In this document: positions 17,972-26,238 of the stretch, piece after piece
Numbering within the stretch: the stretch's first letter is position 1
Layout of the letters: every line of letters starts with the position of its first letter
Assembly (NCBI RefSeq): GCF_900177805.1
Contig: NZ_FXAX01000001.1
Coordinates: 2,170,001-2,234,000, forward strand
Length of the DNA: 64,000 nucleotides
Direction: 5' to 3'
Origin: Fibrobacter sp. UWB13
Lineage (GTDB): Bacteria > Fibrobacterota > Fibrobacteria > Fibrobacterales > Fibrobacteraceae
Notes under the pieces: generated by a model
What the model was told of the DNA's origin: nothing
The model's database searches: none
What the model saw: the letters and a program-made list of their open reading frames with translations, nothing else
Program-made: the position numbers and the translations under genes

Positions 17972-18934
17972 ATGAAGAATAAACTAATAAACACATTAAG
18001 AAGATTTTTACCCTTTTTAGGTGTCATTGTCGCACTTGCCATCCACTTGCTTATTGAAGACAGCGACGAACACCCAGAAGCTGAAGAAGCTTACTACACC
18101 TGGATTTTGTATTTCTTTTTGGCCACTACATTCATCCTCGGCATCGTCTCCACCTTTGTCAAAAAATTGAAGAAAGGCCTGGAATATTCCGGTGCGTTTT
18201 GGGGAGGCGTCGGAATCGTCGTCGCCATCATTGACATTGTCATCGGAAAGCTCGCCCTCTTCCCCGTCTTGTTTTTCCCGAAATACGACAACATTCTCGC
18301 CCAGTTTTTCGAAGGCTACGAAATCATCCTCAAGTGCATTTGGCACTCGACAAAACTTTTAGTCACAGGATTCCTCTACGGTGCCGGATTCGGCTTTATC
18401 ACAGGCGTTCTCCTTGGATTCAACAAAAAGTTCAATTATTGGATCAACCCTTACATCAAGCTGATAGGCCCAATTCCCGCAACAATCTGGATTCCGATTT
18501 CGTTGACAATTTTCCCGACAACTTTTGGCGCAAGCGTTTTTATCATTGCACTTTCCGTCTGGTTCTCGGTTGCGCTTATGACGAGCTCTGCAATACAGGC
18601 TGTCCCCAAAGCCTATTTTGAAGTTTCACGCACGCTCGGCGCAAGTAGCGCTTTCCAGATTTTCCGAGTCGGCATCCCGGCCGCCATGCCCTCCATTTTC
18701 CTTGGCGTATTCTACGGCATCATCAGTGCATTCTTGGCGCTCATGACCGCAGAAATGTTCGGCGTCAAATACGGTATCGGCTGGTACATCTCCTGGCAAA
18801 AGGCCATGCTCGTCTATAGCGGTGTTTACGCAGGAATCATCGTCATTGCAGTTTACTGCATGCTCATACTCACCCTGCTCTTTAAATTGCGCGATAAAAT
18901 CTTGAATTGGCAAAAGGGAACTTTGAAATGGTAG
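17972..18934 (+). CDS. ABC importer permease with extra N-terminal membrane segments
   Basis: 320 residues. The C-terminal about 220 residues are a SsuC/TauC-type BPD_transp_1 permease with EAA loop (SRTLGASSAFQIFRVGIPAAMPS). Before it are about three additional hydrophobic segments (about 12-28, 42-60, 72-95) separated by an acidic loop EDSDEHPEAEEA, not present in ordinary SsuC proteins of about 250 residues. AAGGAG precedes the ATG. It overlaps the ATPase gene by 7 bases and is likely the partner of the binding proteins at 14546 and 15812. Confidence 0.85.
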   Translation: MKNKLINTLRRFLPFLGVIVALAIHLLIEDSDEHPEAEEAYYTWILYFFLATTFILGIVSTFVKKLKKGLEYSGAFWGGVGIVVAIIDIVIGKLALFPVLFFPKYDNILAQFFEGYEIILKCIWHSTKLLVTGFLYGAGFGFITGVLLGFNKKFNYWINPYIKLIGPIPATIWIPISLTIFPTTFGASVFIIALSVWFSVALMTSSAIQAVPKAYFEVSRTLGASSAFQIFRVGIPAAMPSIFLGVFYGIISAFLALMTAEMFGVKYGIGWYISWQKAMLVYSGVYAGIIVIAVYCMLILTLLFKLRDKILNWQKGTLKW

Positions 18935-19731
18935 CAGAAAATATCGAAAACGTAAAAGGCGCAATCCACATTGATAATCTTGTAAAGACATTTATCAGTA
19001 ACGAAGGCGAAACCGTCGCCGCACTGAGCGGAGTCAATCTCGACATTCCCGCAGGCAGTTTCGTGAGCCTTATCGGTCCATCCGGCTGCGGAAAGACAAC
19101 GCTCTTGAGGCAAATCGCAGGACTTGCCGAACCCACTTCGGGCGGCGTATTTGTCGATGGCAAAAAAATTACGAAGCCCGGTGCCGATCGCGGTTTTGCA
19201 TTCCAGCAAGCAACACTTTTCCCATGGCTCAACATCCGCGACAACATTTCGCTTGGGCTCAGGGCCCGCCACGTGTACAAGGAACACAAGCAAGACGTTG
19301 ACGAATTCATCGAAACGGTCGGGCTCAAGGGATTCGAAAAATCATACCCGCACGAACTTTCCGGCGGCATGAATCAGCGAGCAAGCCTTGCAAGAGCGCT
19401 TGTCGGCCACCCGGATATTCTCCTTTTGGACGAGCCTCTTGGTGCACTGGACGCTTTCACGCGCATGGCGATGCAAGACGAAATCCACCGCCTTTGGGAA
19501 AAGTACAAGACCACGATGGTGATGGTCACGCACGATGTTGACGAAGCCCTTTACCTCAGCAACTACGTTGTCGTGATGAAGGCCCGCCCCTCAAAAATCG
19601 AGCAGGTCATCAAAATCGAACTCCCGTTCCCGCGCGCACGAACACAGGACACGTTCATCCAATACCGCAAAAAGATTCTCGAACTGCTAAACTTTGCAGG
19701 AAAGATTCAGGAACCGGAATACTACTTGTAG
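18928..19731 (+). CDS. ABC importer ATPase, SsuB/TauB type
   Basis: 267 residues: Walker A GPSGCGKTT, Q-loop AFQQATLFPW, signature LSGGMNQRASLARAL, Walker B ILLLDEPLGALD, switch VTHD. ATG 18928 lies inside the last codons of the permease gene (ATGGTAG), giving coupled translation; an upstream in-frame start at 18907 overlaps more and has no ribosome site. Partner of the permease at 17972. Confidence 0.9.
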   Translation: MVAENIENVKGAIHIDNLVKTFISNEGETVAALSGVNLDIPAGSFVSLIGPSGCGKTTLLRQIAGLAEPTSGGVFVDGKKITKPGADRGFAFQQATLFPWLNIRDNISLGLRARHVYKEHKQDVDEFIETVGLKGFEKSYPHELSGGMNQRASLARALVGHPDILLLDEPLGALDAFTRMAMQDEIHRLWEKYKTTMVMVTHDVDEALYLSNYVVVMKARPSKIEQVIKIELPFPRARTQDTFIQYRKKILELLNFAGKIQEPEYYL

Positions 19732-19744
19732 CTATAGTCAAAAT

Positions 19745-19800
19745 CTATAAAAGGTGCTAGAAATATAATATTGGACAAAAATATCAATTCCTTCTATATT
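19745..19800 (+). promoter_or_regulatory. Promoter and operator-like box before the PatB/MalY gene
   Basis: CTATAAAA-N3-GCTA-N-AAATA (19745-19765) lies directly before TTGGAC (19771-19776), an 18-base spacer and TATATT (19795-19800). The same layout with the same distances recurs at 22218-22273 before the DUF4418 operon, so the box upstream of -35 is a good candidate activator site. Confidence 0.6.
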
Positions 19801-19853
19801 ATGTGCCGGCGTGAAAAGCCTACAACTGCAAAATTTTGCAAGGGAGACTCGCC

Positions 19854-21065
19854 ATGTCAGAAATTAAAGAACGAAATTTAGACTTTGATACCGTTATTGA
19901 GCGTCGCCATACCAACTCTATCAAATACGATTTTGCTATTGAACGCCGTGTTGTAAAGCCAGGTGAAGATCCATACAGTCTTCTCCCGCTTTGGGTTGCT
20001 GACATGGATTTCAAGACATCTTCGTTTATTCAAGATGAGTTGACCCGCGTTGCCGAATATGGAATCTTCGGGTACAGCGAACCCAAAGAAGACTACTACG
20101 AAGCTATCAAAAATTTCTACCACCGCCGACACCACTATGATATAGAAGACCGCAAATCGATTATCAAGATTCCCGGTGTGATGTTCGCGCTTGGCATGGC
20201 AATAAAAGCATTCACAAACGTTGGCGATGGAGTACTTATCCAGCAGCCGGTCTACATGCACTTTGTTGACGTCATCGAAGACAACGAACGCAAAGTTGTC
20301 AGTAACGATCTCGTTTACGGCGAAGACGGTCGCTATCACATTGACTTTGAAGATTTCGAAAAGAAAATTGTCGAAAACAATATCAAGCTCTTTTTGCTTT
20401 GCAGCCCGCATAATCCCGTTTGTCGCGTCTGGACTCGCGAAGAACTTACACGCCTCGGAGAGATTTGCCTCAAGCATAATGTAATCGTCGTGAGCGATGA
20501 AATCCACAGCGATTTCGTCTTTGAAGGTACGCACACCGTATTCGCCTCCATAAGCGAAGAACTGGCCAACAAATCCATCATCGTCACGGCGCCAACAAAA
20601 ACATTCAACTTGGCAGGCATCCAAATCGCACACGCCTTCATAAAGAATCCATCAATCCGTCACGCGTTCCGCAAGCAAATCTTTGCCACCGGTTATAGCC
20701 AAGTCAGCATCCAGGGAATCGTCTCGACGCAAGCCGCCTACAGCAAAGGTGAAGTCTGGCTCGATGCCCTCCTCAAGTACATCAAAGGCAACATTGAATT
20801 TACAGACAAATTTATTAAAGAAAATTTGAAAGGCGTCAAGCTTGCGCCAATGGAAGCGACTTACCTCGCATGGATAGACTTCAACGGGACAGGACTTTCG
20901 CCAGACGAAATCCAAGATCGCGTCCGCAACAAGGCGCGACTGTGGCTCAACAACGGGATCTTTTTCGGGAACAACGGAGAAGGATTCCAGCGGCTTAACC
21001 TTGCTTGTCCACGAAGTATCCTGGTCGAGGCACTCGATAGACTAAAAGTTGCGTTCAATACATAG
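19854..21065 (+). CDS. PatB/MalY-type C-S lyase (cystathionine beta-lyase family aminotransferase fold)
   Basis: 403 residues, fold-type I PLP enzyme of the MalY/PatB group: LPLWVADMDF near the N-terminus, FGYSEPKEDYYEAI, CSPHNPVCRVWTREEL, VVSDEIHSDFVF and the PLP lysine K249 in TAPTKTFNLAG. Family members cleave cystathionine or S-substituted cysteines to thiol, pyruvate and ammonia. ATG 19854 has AAGGGAG 9 bases ahead; a TTG 18 bases upstream is less likely. The end FGNNGEGFQRLNLACPR is typical. In this island it could release thiols from cysteine conjugates, or make homocysteine for methionine. Confidence 0.9.
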   Translation: MSEIKERNLDFDTVIERRHTNSIKYDFAIERRVVKPGEDPYSLLPLWVADMDFKTSSFIQDELTRVAEYGIFGYSEPKEDYYEAIKNFYHRRHHYDIEDRKSIIKIPGVMFALGMAIKAFTNVGDGVLIQQPVYMHFVDVIEDNERKVVSNDLVYGEDGRYHIDFEDFEKKIVENNIKLFLLCSPHNPVCRVWTREELTRLGEICLKHNVIVVSDEIHSDFVFEGTHTVFASISEELANKSIIVTAPTKTFNLAGIQIAHAFIKNPSIRHAFRKQIFATGYSQVSIQGIVSTQAAYSKGEVWLDALLKYIKGNIEFTDKFIKENLKGVKLAPMEATYLAWIDFNGTGLSPDEIQDRVRNKARLWLNNGIFFGNNGEGFQRLNLACPRSILVEALDRLKVAFNT

Positions 21066-21077
21066 GCTACGCACATC

Positions 21078-21128
21078 GAGAAGCTCCCAGGAAGCCTAGA
21101 ATCCACCTGGGGGTTTCTTCTTTTTTTA
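21078..21128 (+). terminator. Intrinsic terminator after patB-like gene
   Basis: GAGAAGC-CCCAGG pairs with CCTGGG-GTTTCTTC and is followed by eight T. Confidence 0.8.
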
Positions 21129-21133
21129 ATATT

Positions 21134-21150
21134 CCTACAATACATATAGG
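21134..21150. promoter_or_regulatory. Putative autoregulatory LysR operator
   Basis: CCTACAATACATATAGG is a CCTA-N9-TAGG dyad with T-N11-A, 59-75 bases before the lysR start. It matches 7042-7058 (porin operon) almost base for base and has the same half-sites as 11242-11258 (nifH-like). Position fits negative autoregulation common in LysR genes. Confidence 0.55.
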
Positions 21151-21208
21151 ATTCTTCTATTAAATTTCTTATATTTACCACGTAACTATAAAGGGATATA
21201 AACAGAAC

Positions 21209-22153
21209 ATGACACTACAACAATTACGTTACGCCATCGGGATTGCAAAAGCAGGCTCCTTCAACAAGGCCGCCGAATCCTTGTTCATATCCCAACCGTC
21301 TCTCACGACAGCCATCCGCGAGCTCGAAGATGAAATCGGCATCACCGTTTTCAACCGCACAAGCCGAGGCATCACGCTCACGCCCGAAGGCGAAGAATTC
21401 ATCGCCCGCGCGAACGAGCTCTACAACCATTACGAGTCCGTTCTCGAACGCTACAGCAAGGAAGAACAGAAGAAGAAGCGTTTCGCCGTTTCGACACAGC
21501 ACTATTCCTTCGCCGTCAAGTCCTTCGTGAACATGGCCAAAAAGTTCAACATCGATGATTACGAATTCGCCATCCGCGAAACAAAGACCAAAGAAGTCAT
21601 CGATGACGTGACGAGCCTCCGCAGTGAAATCGGCATCATCTACTTGAGCGATTTCAACCGCAAGTACATCACGTATTTGCTCAAGGAACACGATCTCGTT
21701 TTCCAAAAGCTGATTGATTGCAAGGCTTACGCCTACATGTGGAAAAACAATCCACTCGCCAACAAGCCTTACGTGAACCTTGAAGACCTTTCGGATTACC
21801 CGTGCCTTTCTTTTGAACAGGGCGAAAGCGGTAACTATTACTTCGCCGAAGAAATCTTGAGTACAAACGAGTACCACAAAACCATTAAGGCAAACGACCG
21901 CGCCACAATGCTCAACTTGATGGTGGGTCTCAACGGTTACACGCTTTGCTCCGGCATCATTAGCGAAGAAATCAACGGTTCCGATTACGTTGCCGTGCCG
22001 TTCAAGGACGCCAAAGGCGAAGACGACCGTTCAATGGAAATTGGCTACATCACCAAGAAGAATTTTATGCTCAGCACCATCTGCCGCATCTACATCCGCG
22101 AGATGGAAGAATACCTCAAGGCTTACACCGCTGAGCACAATCCAAGCGCCTAA
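21209..22153 (+). CDS. LysR family transcriptional regulator, probable island regulator
   Basis: 314 residues. N-terminal winged HTH (residues 1-60: LQQLRYAIGIAKAGSFNKAA, SQPSLTTAIRELEDEIGI), linker helix, then a periplasmic-binding-like effector domain. It is the only transcription factor in the first 24 kb. LysR proteins control sulfur uptake widely (CysB, Cbl), and a LysR-type factor (SalR, as I recall) governs the mar genes of Rhodospirillum. Candidate operators are the CCTA-N9-TAGG dyads before nifH, the porin operon and this gene. The effector is unknown. Confidence 0.9.
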   Translation: MTLQQLRYAIGIAKAGSFNKAAESLFISQPSLTTAIRELEDEIGITVFNRTSRGITLTPEGEEFIARANELYNHYESVLERYSKEEQKKKRFAVSTQHYSFAVKSFVNMAKKFNIDDYEFAIRETKTKEVIDDVTSLRSEIGIIYLSDFNRKYITYLLKEHDLVFQKLIDCKAYAYMWKNNPLANKPYVNLEDLSDYPCLSFEQGESGNYYFAEEILSTNEYHKTIKANDRATMLNLMVGLNGYTLCSGIISEEINGSDYVAVPFKDAKGEDDRSMEIGYITKKNFMLSTICRIYIREMEEYLKAYTAEHNPSA

Positions 22154-22177
22154 TCAAGCGTACAAACTCATTGCATC

Positions 22178-22206
22178 ACGCCCATCAACGATGGGCGTTT
22201 TTTATT
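22178..22206 (+). terminator. Intrinsic terminator after lysR
   Basis: ACGCCCATC/GATGGGCGT with a 3-base loop, followed by T6 (22178-22204). Confidence 0.88.
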
Positions 22207-22217
22207 ATAGCAAAAAC

Positions 22218-22273
22218 CTATAAAACACGCTAAAAATAAAGTATTGGACAAACTCATATTTGCCTTCTATATT
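22218..22273 (+). promoter_or_regulatory. Promoter and operator-like box before the DUF4418 operon
   Basis: CTATAAAA-N3-GCTA-N-AAATA at 22218-22238, then TTGGAC (22244-22249), 18-base spacer, TATATT (22268-22273). Element order and every spacing equal those before the patB-like gene (19745-19800). Confidence 0.6.
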
Positions 22274-22313
22274 TGGCATCGAACAAAAACAAAAAGTCAT
22301 CTAGGAGGTCATT

Positions 22314-22742
22314 ATGAAACAAGGTATTTTATTCGGCGCAACAGCAATTGCATTCGGCGTTCTCGTTTCGCTACTTTCATTTGTTCTGCTTCCATTTTGC
22401 TCGGGTCATGGAGACATGATCATGCGCTGCCAAAAGACCTCTAGTGTTGACGGAATTATCGGCATTGTCATCGCGATTTTCGGTATCGCCTATATCGCGA
22501 TCCCGAAAGCACAAAAAGCATTATCGGCAGCAGTGATTGCAGGCGGTGTTTTCACAGCCCTTGTACCCGCCGTGATTGTAGGCGTTTGCGCAGCACCCCA
22601 CATGCATTGTCATTCCATTTCTTCCCCGGTTTTGCAAATCACAGGAATCGTCATTGCGCTCGTTGGAATCGCCAACAGCATTTACTTATTGAATCGCAGT
22701 ATAACGCGACAGGAGACTTTAAATGAATCAAATCATACTTAG
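22314..22742 (+). CDS. DUF4418-type small membrane protein
   Basis: 142 residues with four predicted membrane segments (about 5-28, 43-62, 69-92, 105-124). Polar Cys/His positions lie between or at the ends of the segments: LPFCSGHGDM, MRCQKT, and CAAPHMHCH, the conserved pattern of DUF4418. AGGAGG precedes the ATG. It overlaps the following permease gene by 20 bases. Function is unknown in the family; the Cys/His loop could bind a metal or a thiol. Its promoter matches that of the patB-like gene, linking it to the sulfur island. Confidence 0.8.
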   Translation: MKQGILFGATAIAFGVLVSLLSFVLLPFCSGHGDMIMRCQKTSSVDGIIGIVIAIFGIAYIAIPKAQKALSAAVIAGGVFTALVPAVIVGVCAAPHMHCHSISSPVLQITGIVIALVGIANSIYLLNRSITRQETLNESNHT

Positions 22743-23913
22743 AATTATTTATACAAACTTTTGGCGTCATCCGTTCCGAAGCATTGGACTTGTCATCTTA
22801 ACCGCAGTCACTTCGGCAACACTTTTATCAAGCGCTCTTTTTTCTGAAAGCCTTGACGCAGGCCTGGAACAGCTCTCATCGCGCATGGGCGCAGACTTGC
22901 TCATCGTTCCATACGGTAGCGAAGCAAAAGACCAACCAGTTCTCTTGCAAGGAGAATTAAGCCATCGCACGCTCCCCCGAGAAATTCTCGAATTCACCCG
23001 AAAAACTCCTGGAATCAAAATTGCCACATCGCAATTTTATTTTTCCACGCTCGGATCTAGCTGCTGCGATAAAAAAGTCAACATCATCGGTTTCGATTCC
23101 AAGACCGATTTTACCATCAAGCCGTGGATTCGCAAAACATACAAGAAAGACTTTCCCATTGGTTCTGTAATCGCGGGTAGCGACATTCAAGTCGATGAAT
23201 CCGGGAAAATCAAGTTCTTCGATCAGGAATTTACTGTCGTAGCACACCTAGAACGCATGGGTAATAAGCTTGACCAAGCCATTTTTGCCGATGTCGGGAC
23301 CATCGAAATCTTGCAGAAAGCAGCGAAAGAAAAAGGTATCAACTTCATTTCCGAAGGCGAACCTTCCGCGATTCTTGCGAATCTCGAAAAAGGTGCAGAC
23401 TTCGAAAAAATTTCGCAGACGCTTCACGAGAAATTCGACAACATCCACGTGATTCCGCGCAAGGATTTATTCGATAACGTCATCGCCACGGCAGGTTCTT
23501 TCAAGATTATCGTATGGGTTATCGCCGTATTCTTCTTGATTGTCTCCATCGCCGCCGTTTCCATAGCCTTTTCAATTTCTGCAAACGAGCGCAAGCGCGA
23601 ATTTGCAACACTCCGCGTCATCGGTTTCACGCAAAAGAGATTGGAACACATCGTTCTTGGCGAATCATTGCTCGCAACCATCATCGGCACTGTCGTAGGC
23701 GCGTTTATCAGCGTATTTGCAACGCTCTCGTTCCGCGTGTTCATTATCGACAGTTTATCCGTACCGTTCTTGCTTCCGAGCGCACTAACCATTTTTGCGA
23801 TTATTATCGTTGCAATATTCATTCCCACAATCACAGGCACAGGAGCCGCCTATCGAATAGCTAAACAAGTTGGCCGTCTAGATGTTTACTCGGCTTTAAA
23901 GGAGGAAACTTAA
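22723..23913 (+). CDS. FtsX/MacB-type ABC transporter permease
   Basis: 396 residues: an N-terminal membrane segment (about 18-40), a periplasmic domain of about 220 residues with an adjacent cysteine pair (LGSSCCDKKV), then three membrane segments in the FtsX domain with ANERKREFATLRVIGFTQ. These type VII transporters do not import small molecules but use mechanical coupling to act on envelope lipids, peptides or lipoproteins. The stop TAA overlaps the ATPase ATG region (TAATG), so the two are coupled. Confidence 0.85.
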   Translation: MNQIILRIIYTNFWRHPFRSIGLVILTAVTSATLLSSALFSESLDAGLEQLSSRMGADLLIVPYGSEAKDQPVLLQGELSHRTLPREILEFTRKTPGIKIATSQFYFSTLGSSCCDKKVNIIGFDSKTDFTIKPWIRKTYKKDFPIGSVIAGSDIQVDESGKIKFFDQEFTVVAHLERMGNKLDQAIFADVGTIEILQKAAKEKGINFISEGEPSAILANLEKGADFEKISQTLHEKFDNIHVIPRKDLFDNVIATAGSFKIIVWVIAVFFLIVSIAAVSIAFSISANERKREFATLRVIGFTQKRLEHIVLGESLLATIIGTVVGAFISVFATLSFRVFIIDSLSVPFLLPSALTIFAIIIVAIFIPTITGTGAAYRIAKQVGRLDVYSALKEET

Positions 23914-24596
23914 TGATACTCAATGGTAACAACATTACAAAAGAATATACCCGACGCGGTGAAAAGTTCCCAGCCGTCAACAACGCCGATTTTTTCGCCT
24001 GGTCAGGCGATTACACGGTCATCTTCGGAGAATCCGGAAGTGGCAAGAGCACGCTTTTGAACGCCCTCGCAGGCATCAGTGCACCAACATCTGGCAGCAT
24101 CGCCATTGACGGACAACCGCTTTACACTTTGAATGACGAAGACCGTTCAAAGTTACGCAACGAGCGCATCGGCTACATCCCGCAAAATGCAGCCTGCTTG
24201 CCCGCATTCACCGTAACCGAAAACATCGAACTCGCTGCAAGCCTTTACAAGCGACGCATCGACAAGGAGCAAATCCAGAGCCTCCTCAAAAAGCTCGGCA
24301 TCGCTCATTTGGCAAACGAATACCCCGCCAACTTATCGGGTGGAGAATTGCGCCGAGTCGCCATCGCACGTGCTCTTGTCAACAATCCCGATTTGATTAT
24401 CGCCGATGAACCGACAAGCAATCTCGACGAAGATAATAGCCGCAAGGTTTTCAGCCTTTTCGGAAGGCTTGCAAAATCAGGCGCAGCAGTCATTGTCGCC
24501 ACGCACGACCGATCGGCATTTGGCTACAGCAATCGCACGTACCACATGAAATCGGGAACACTCATCCCCGACATCGGAGAATACGGCAATCTCTAA
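23913..24596 (+). CDS. MacB/LolD-type ABC transporter ATPase
   Basis: 227 residues: Walker A GESGSGKST, Q-loop IGYIPQNAACLPAF, signature LSGGELRRVAIARAL, Walker B LIIADEPTSNLD, switch ATHD. These are the features of the LolD/MacB group. Partner of the FtsX-type permease upstream, last gene of the DUF4418 operon. Confidence 0.9.
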   Translation: MILNGNNITKEYTRRGEKFPAVNNADFFAWSGDYTVIFGESGSGKSTLLNALAGISAPTSGSIAIDGQPLYTLNDEDRSKLRNERIGYIPQNAACLPAFTVTENIELAASLYKRRIDKEQIQSLLKKLGIAHLANEYPANLSGGELRRVAIARALVNNPDLIIADEPTSNLDEDNSRKVFSLFGRLAKSGAAVIVATHDRSAFGYSNRTYHMKSGTLIPDIGEYGNL

Positions 24597-24628
24597 AATT
24601 TCTAATTTTACAACGTCGTAAACCTGTC

Positions 24629-24649
24629 ATGCCCGATTTAATCGGGCAT
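24629..24649. repeat. ATGCCCGN dispersed palindrome
   Basis: ATGCCCGAT/ATCGGGCAT with a 3-base loop, preceded by GTC. Same family as 7288, 26141, 31567, 50566 and 57097. Here it follows the ABC ATPase gene and may act as its terminator or mRNA 3-prime stabiliser. Confidence 0.7.
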
Positions 24650-24666
24650 CGCCTTTTCATGTCGAT

Positions 24667-26067
24667 ATGAAGCTATTACTCATATACTTCTTTGTTCTCG
24701 GTTTCATCTGCATTCGAGACTTGTTCAAAGTCAAGAATTTTGACGATTATGTTGTTGCAGGTCGCAAGCAAAGCTCCCCATTCGTATTCATGAGCCTCAT
24801 GGCAACAGTCCTTGGGGCATCAGCAACGGTGGGCATTGCCGCACGTGCCGAGAGCATCGGTTTTGCCGCCTTTTGGTGGCTCGCCGTTGGAGCTATTGGG
24901 TTCTGGTTTCAAGCCGCATTTTTGAGCAAACCCGTTCACGATCTTGACGTGCGCACGCTCCCCGAAATTGCAGAAAAGACAGTCGGCAAAACAGGTCGAA
25001 AGCTTGTCGCTTTAATCATCGCCGTTTCGTGGATCGGAATCATCGCCGCACAATTTGCAGCCGTCGCAGGATTCATCGGGCTTGTGCTCGGTCACGATGC
25101 AGGGACGCAATCCGTATTGATTACCGCCGTAATCGTCATTGTCTACACGCTATTGGGCGGGCAACTTTCTGTTGTCCGCACTGATGCTTTGCAATTTGGG
25201 ATTTTGACGCTCGGATTTTTTGCAGCTGCCGTTTATCTGTTCGGCGGATTCTCGGGCGCCGAAAATGCAGCACTCCAAGCCGCTGGCAATCTCGCCGCCA
25301 GCAGTTCGACAGCGGGTAACGCAGGTCTCGCGACTTTCGGCAACTTCAATCTTTTGAACGAAAAATTCGGTGCTAGCGATTTAGCCATTATGCTATTCAC
25401 AATCGGCGGCGCTTATTTCCTTGGCCCCGATGTAATTTCCAGAAACCTCGTCGCCAAAGATGCCACATCGGCACGCAAGGCTGTTGTCGCTGGCAGTTTT
25501 GCCATCCTCGCCTTTAGCGTGATTATCGTTTTGCTCGGCATGTGGGCCGCCACTTACGCCCCCGCTACAGCAGGCTCCACCACAAATCCGCTATTCCGCC
25601 TCGCCTCCGGCGTGCTCCCGCTCCCGCTTGCCGCCCTCCTTTCCGTCGGGCTTTTATCAGCACTCCTTTCGTCGGCAGATACATGCCTTATCAATTCCGC
25701 CGCCATTTTCGGGAGCGACATTCTGAACACGCGTCGCATTTCTGTCGTGCGCATTTCAGTCGTTGTCATCGGCATTATCGCCACATACCTTGCACTCCAA
25801 GGTAAAGACATCATCGGACTTTTGACGATGGCGTACTCCGTTTACACGCCGGGCATTGTCGCCCCGCTCGCAGTCGCCATCATCGCGCACAAAAAGTTCA
25901 ATGTCAAGAAAACGCTCTGGTACGCAGGCGTGATTATCGGCGGGCTCTTCGGGCTCATCCCCGCAATTCTCGCCTCCACCGCAAAAATCCAAAGCCCCGC
26001 TTACTTGCCGCTTGTCGGGATTGCGATATCGCTCGCGTTTGCATTGGCAAGTTTAAAAAAGAAATAA
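24667..26067 (+). CDS. Sodium:solute symporter (SSS family)
   Basis: 466 residues with about 12-13 hydrophobic segments and SSS signatures: FDDYVVAGRK near the N-terminus, FWWLAVGAIGFWFQ, and YTLLGGQLSVVRTDALQFGIL with the conserved G-G and D-x-x-Q. Late segment LLSALLSSADTCLINSAAI carries the S-S/T sodium-site pattern. Length is on the short side for the family (about 480-550). No clear ribosome site is visible. Substrate cannot be deduced; it stands between the sulfur island and sugar-metabolism genes. Confidence 0.85.
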   Translation: MKLLLIYFFVLGFICIRDLFKVKNFDDYVVAGRKQSSPFVFMSLMATVLGASATVGIAARAESIGFAAFWWLAVGAIGFWFQAAFLSKPVHDLDVRTLPEIAEKTVGKTGRKLVALIIAVSWIGIIAAQFAAVAGFIGLVLGHDAGTQSVLITAVIVIVYTLLGGQLSVVRTDALQFGILTLGFFAAAVYLFGGFSGAENAALQAAGNLAASSSTAGNAGLATFGNFNLLNEKFGASDLAIMLFTIGGAYFLGPDVISRNLVAKDATSARKAVVAGSFAILAFSVIIVLLGMWAATYAPATAGSTTNPLFRLASGVLPLPLAALLSVGLLSALLSSADTCLINSAAIFGSDILNTRRISVVRISVVVIGIIATYLALQGKDIIGLLTMAYSVYTPGIVAPLAVAIIAHKKFNVKKTLWYAGVIIGGLFGLIPAILASTAKIQSPAYLPLVGIAISLAFALASLKKK

Positions 26068-26068
26068 C

Positions 26069-26102
26069 TGGATCCATCGTCGCTTCGCTCCTCAGGATGA
26101 CG
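26069..26102. repeat. CTGGATCC...CTCAGGATGACG dispersed repeat
   Basis: CTGGATCC, an inner GC-rich hairpin (GCTTCGCTCC region) and AGGATGACG. The same outer ends recur at 50604-50640 around a different stem. Confidence 0.55.
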
Positions 26103-26140
26103 AGGTGCGACATTTCCTAACAGAGAAATTTCAAAGGGAG

Positions 26141-26162
26141 ATGTCCGATCGGTGTCGGGCAT
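26141..26162. repeat. ATGCCCGN dispersed palindrome (one mismatch)
   Basis: ATGTCCGA/TCGGGCAT with a 6-base loop then GACA, the same design as the copies at 24629 and 31567. Confidence 0.65.
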
Positions 26163-26170
26163 GACATAGA

Positions 26171-26200
26171 AAAAGCCGGACTTAAAGTCCGGCTTTTTCT
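26171..26200. terminator. Bidirectional terminator between symporter and glucokinase genes
   Basis: AAAAAGCCGGACTT/AAGTCCGGCTTTTT is a perfect stem with A run before and T run after, serving both convergent genes. Confidence 0.9.
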
Positions 26201-26238
26201 GTTCAAATTTTTAGCAATTCGAAATTTTAATTTCTCAA

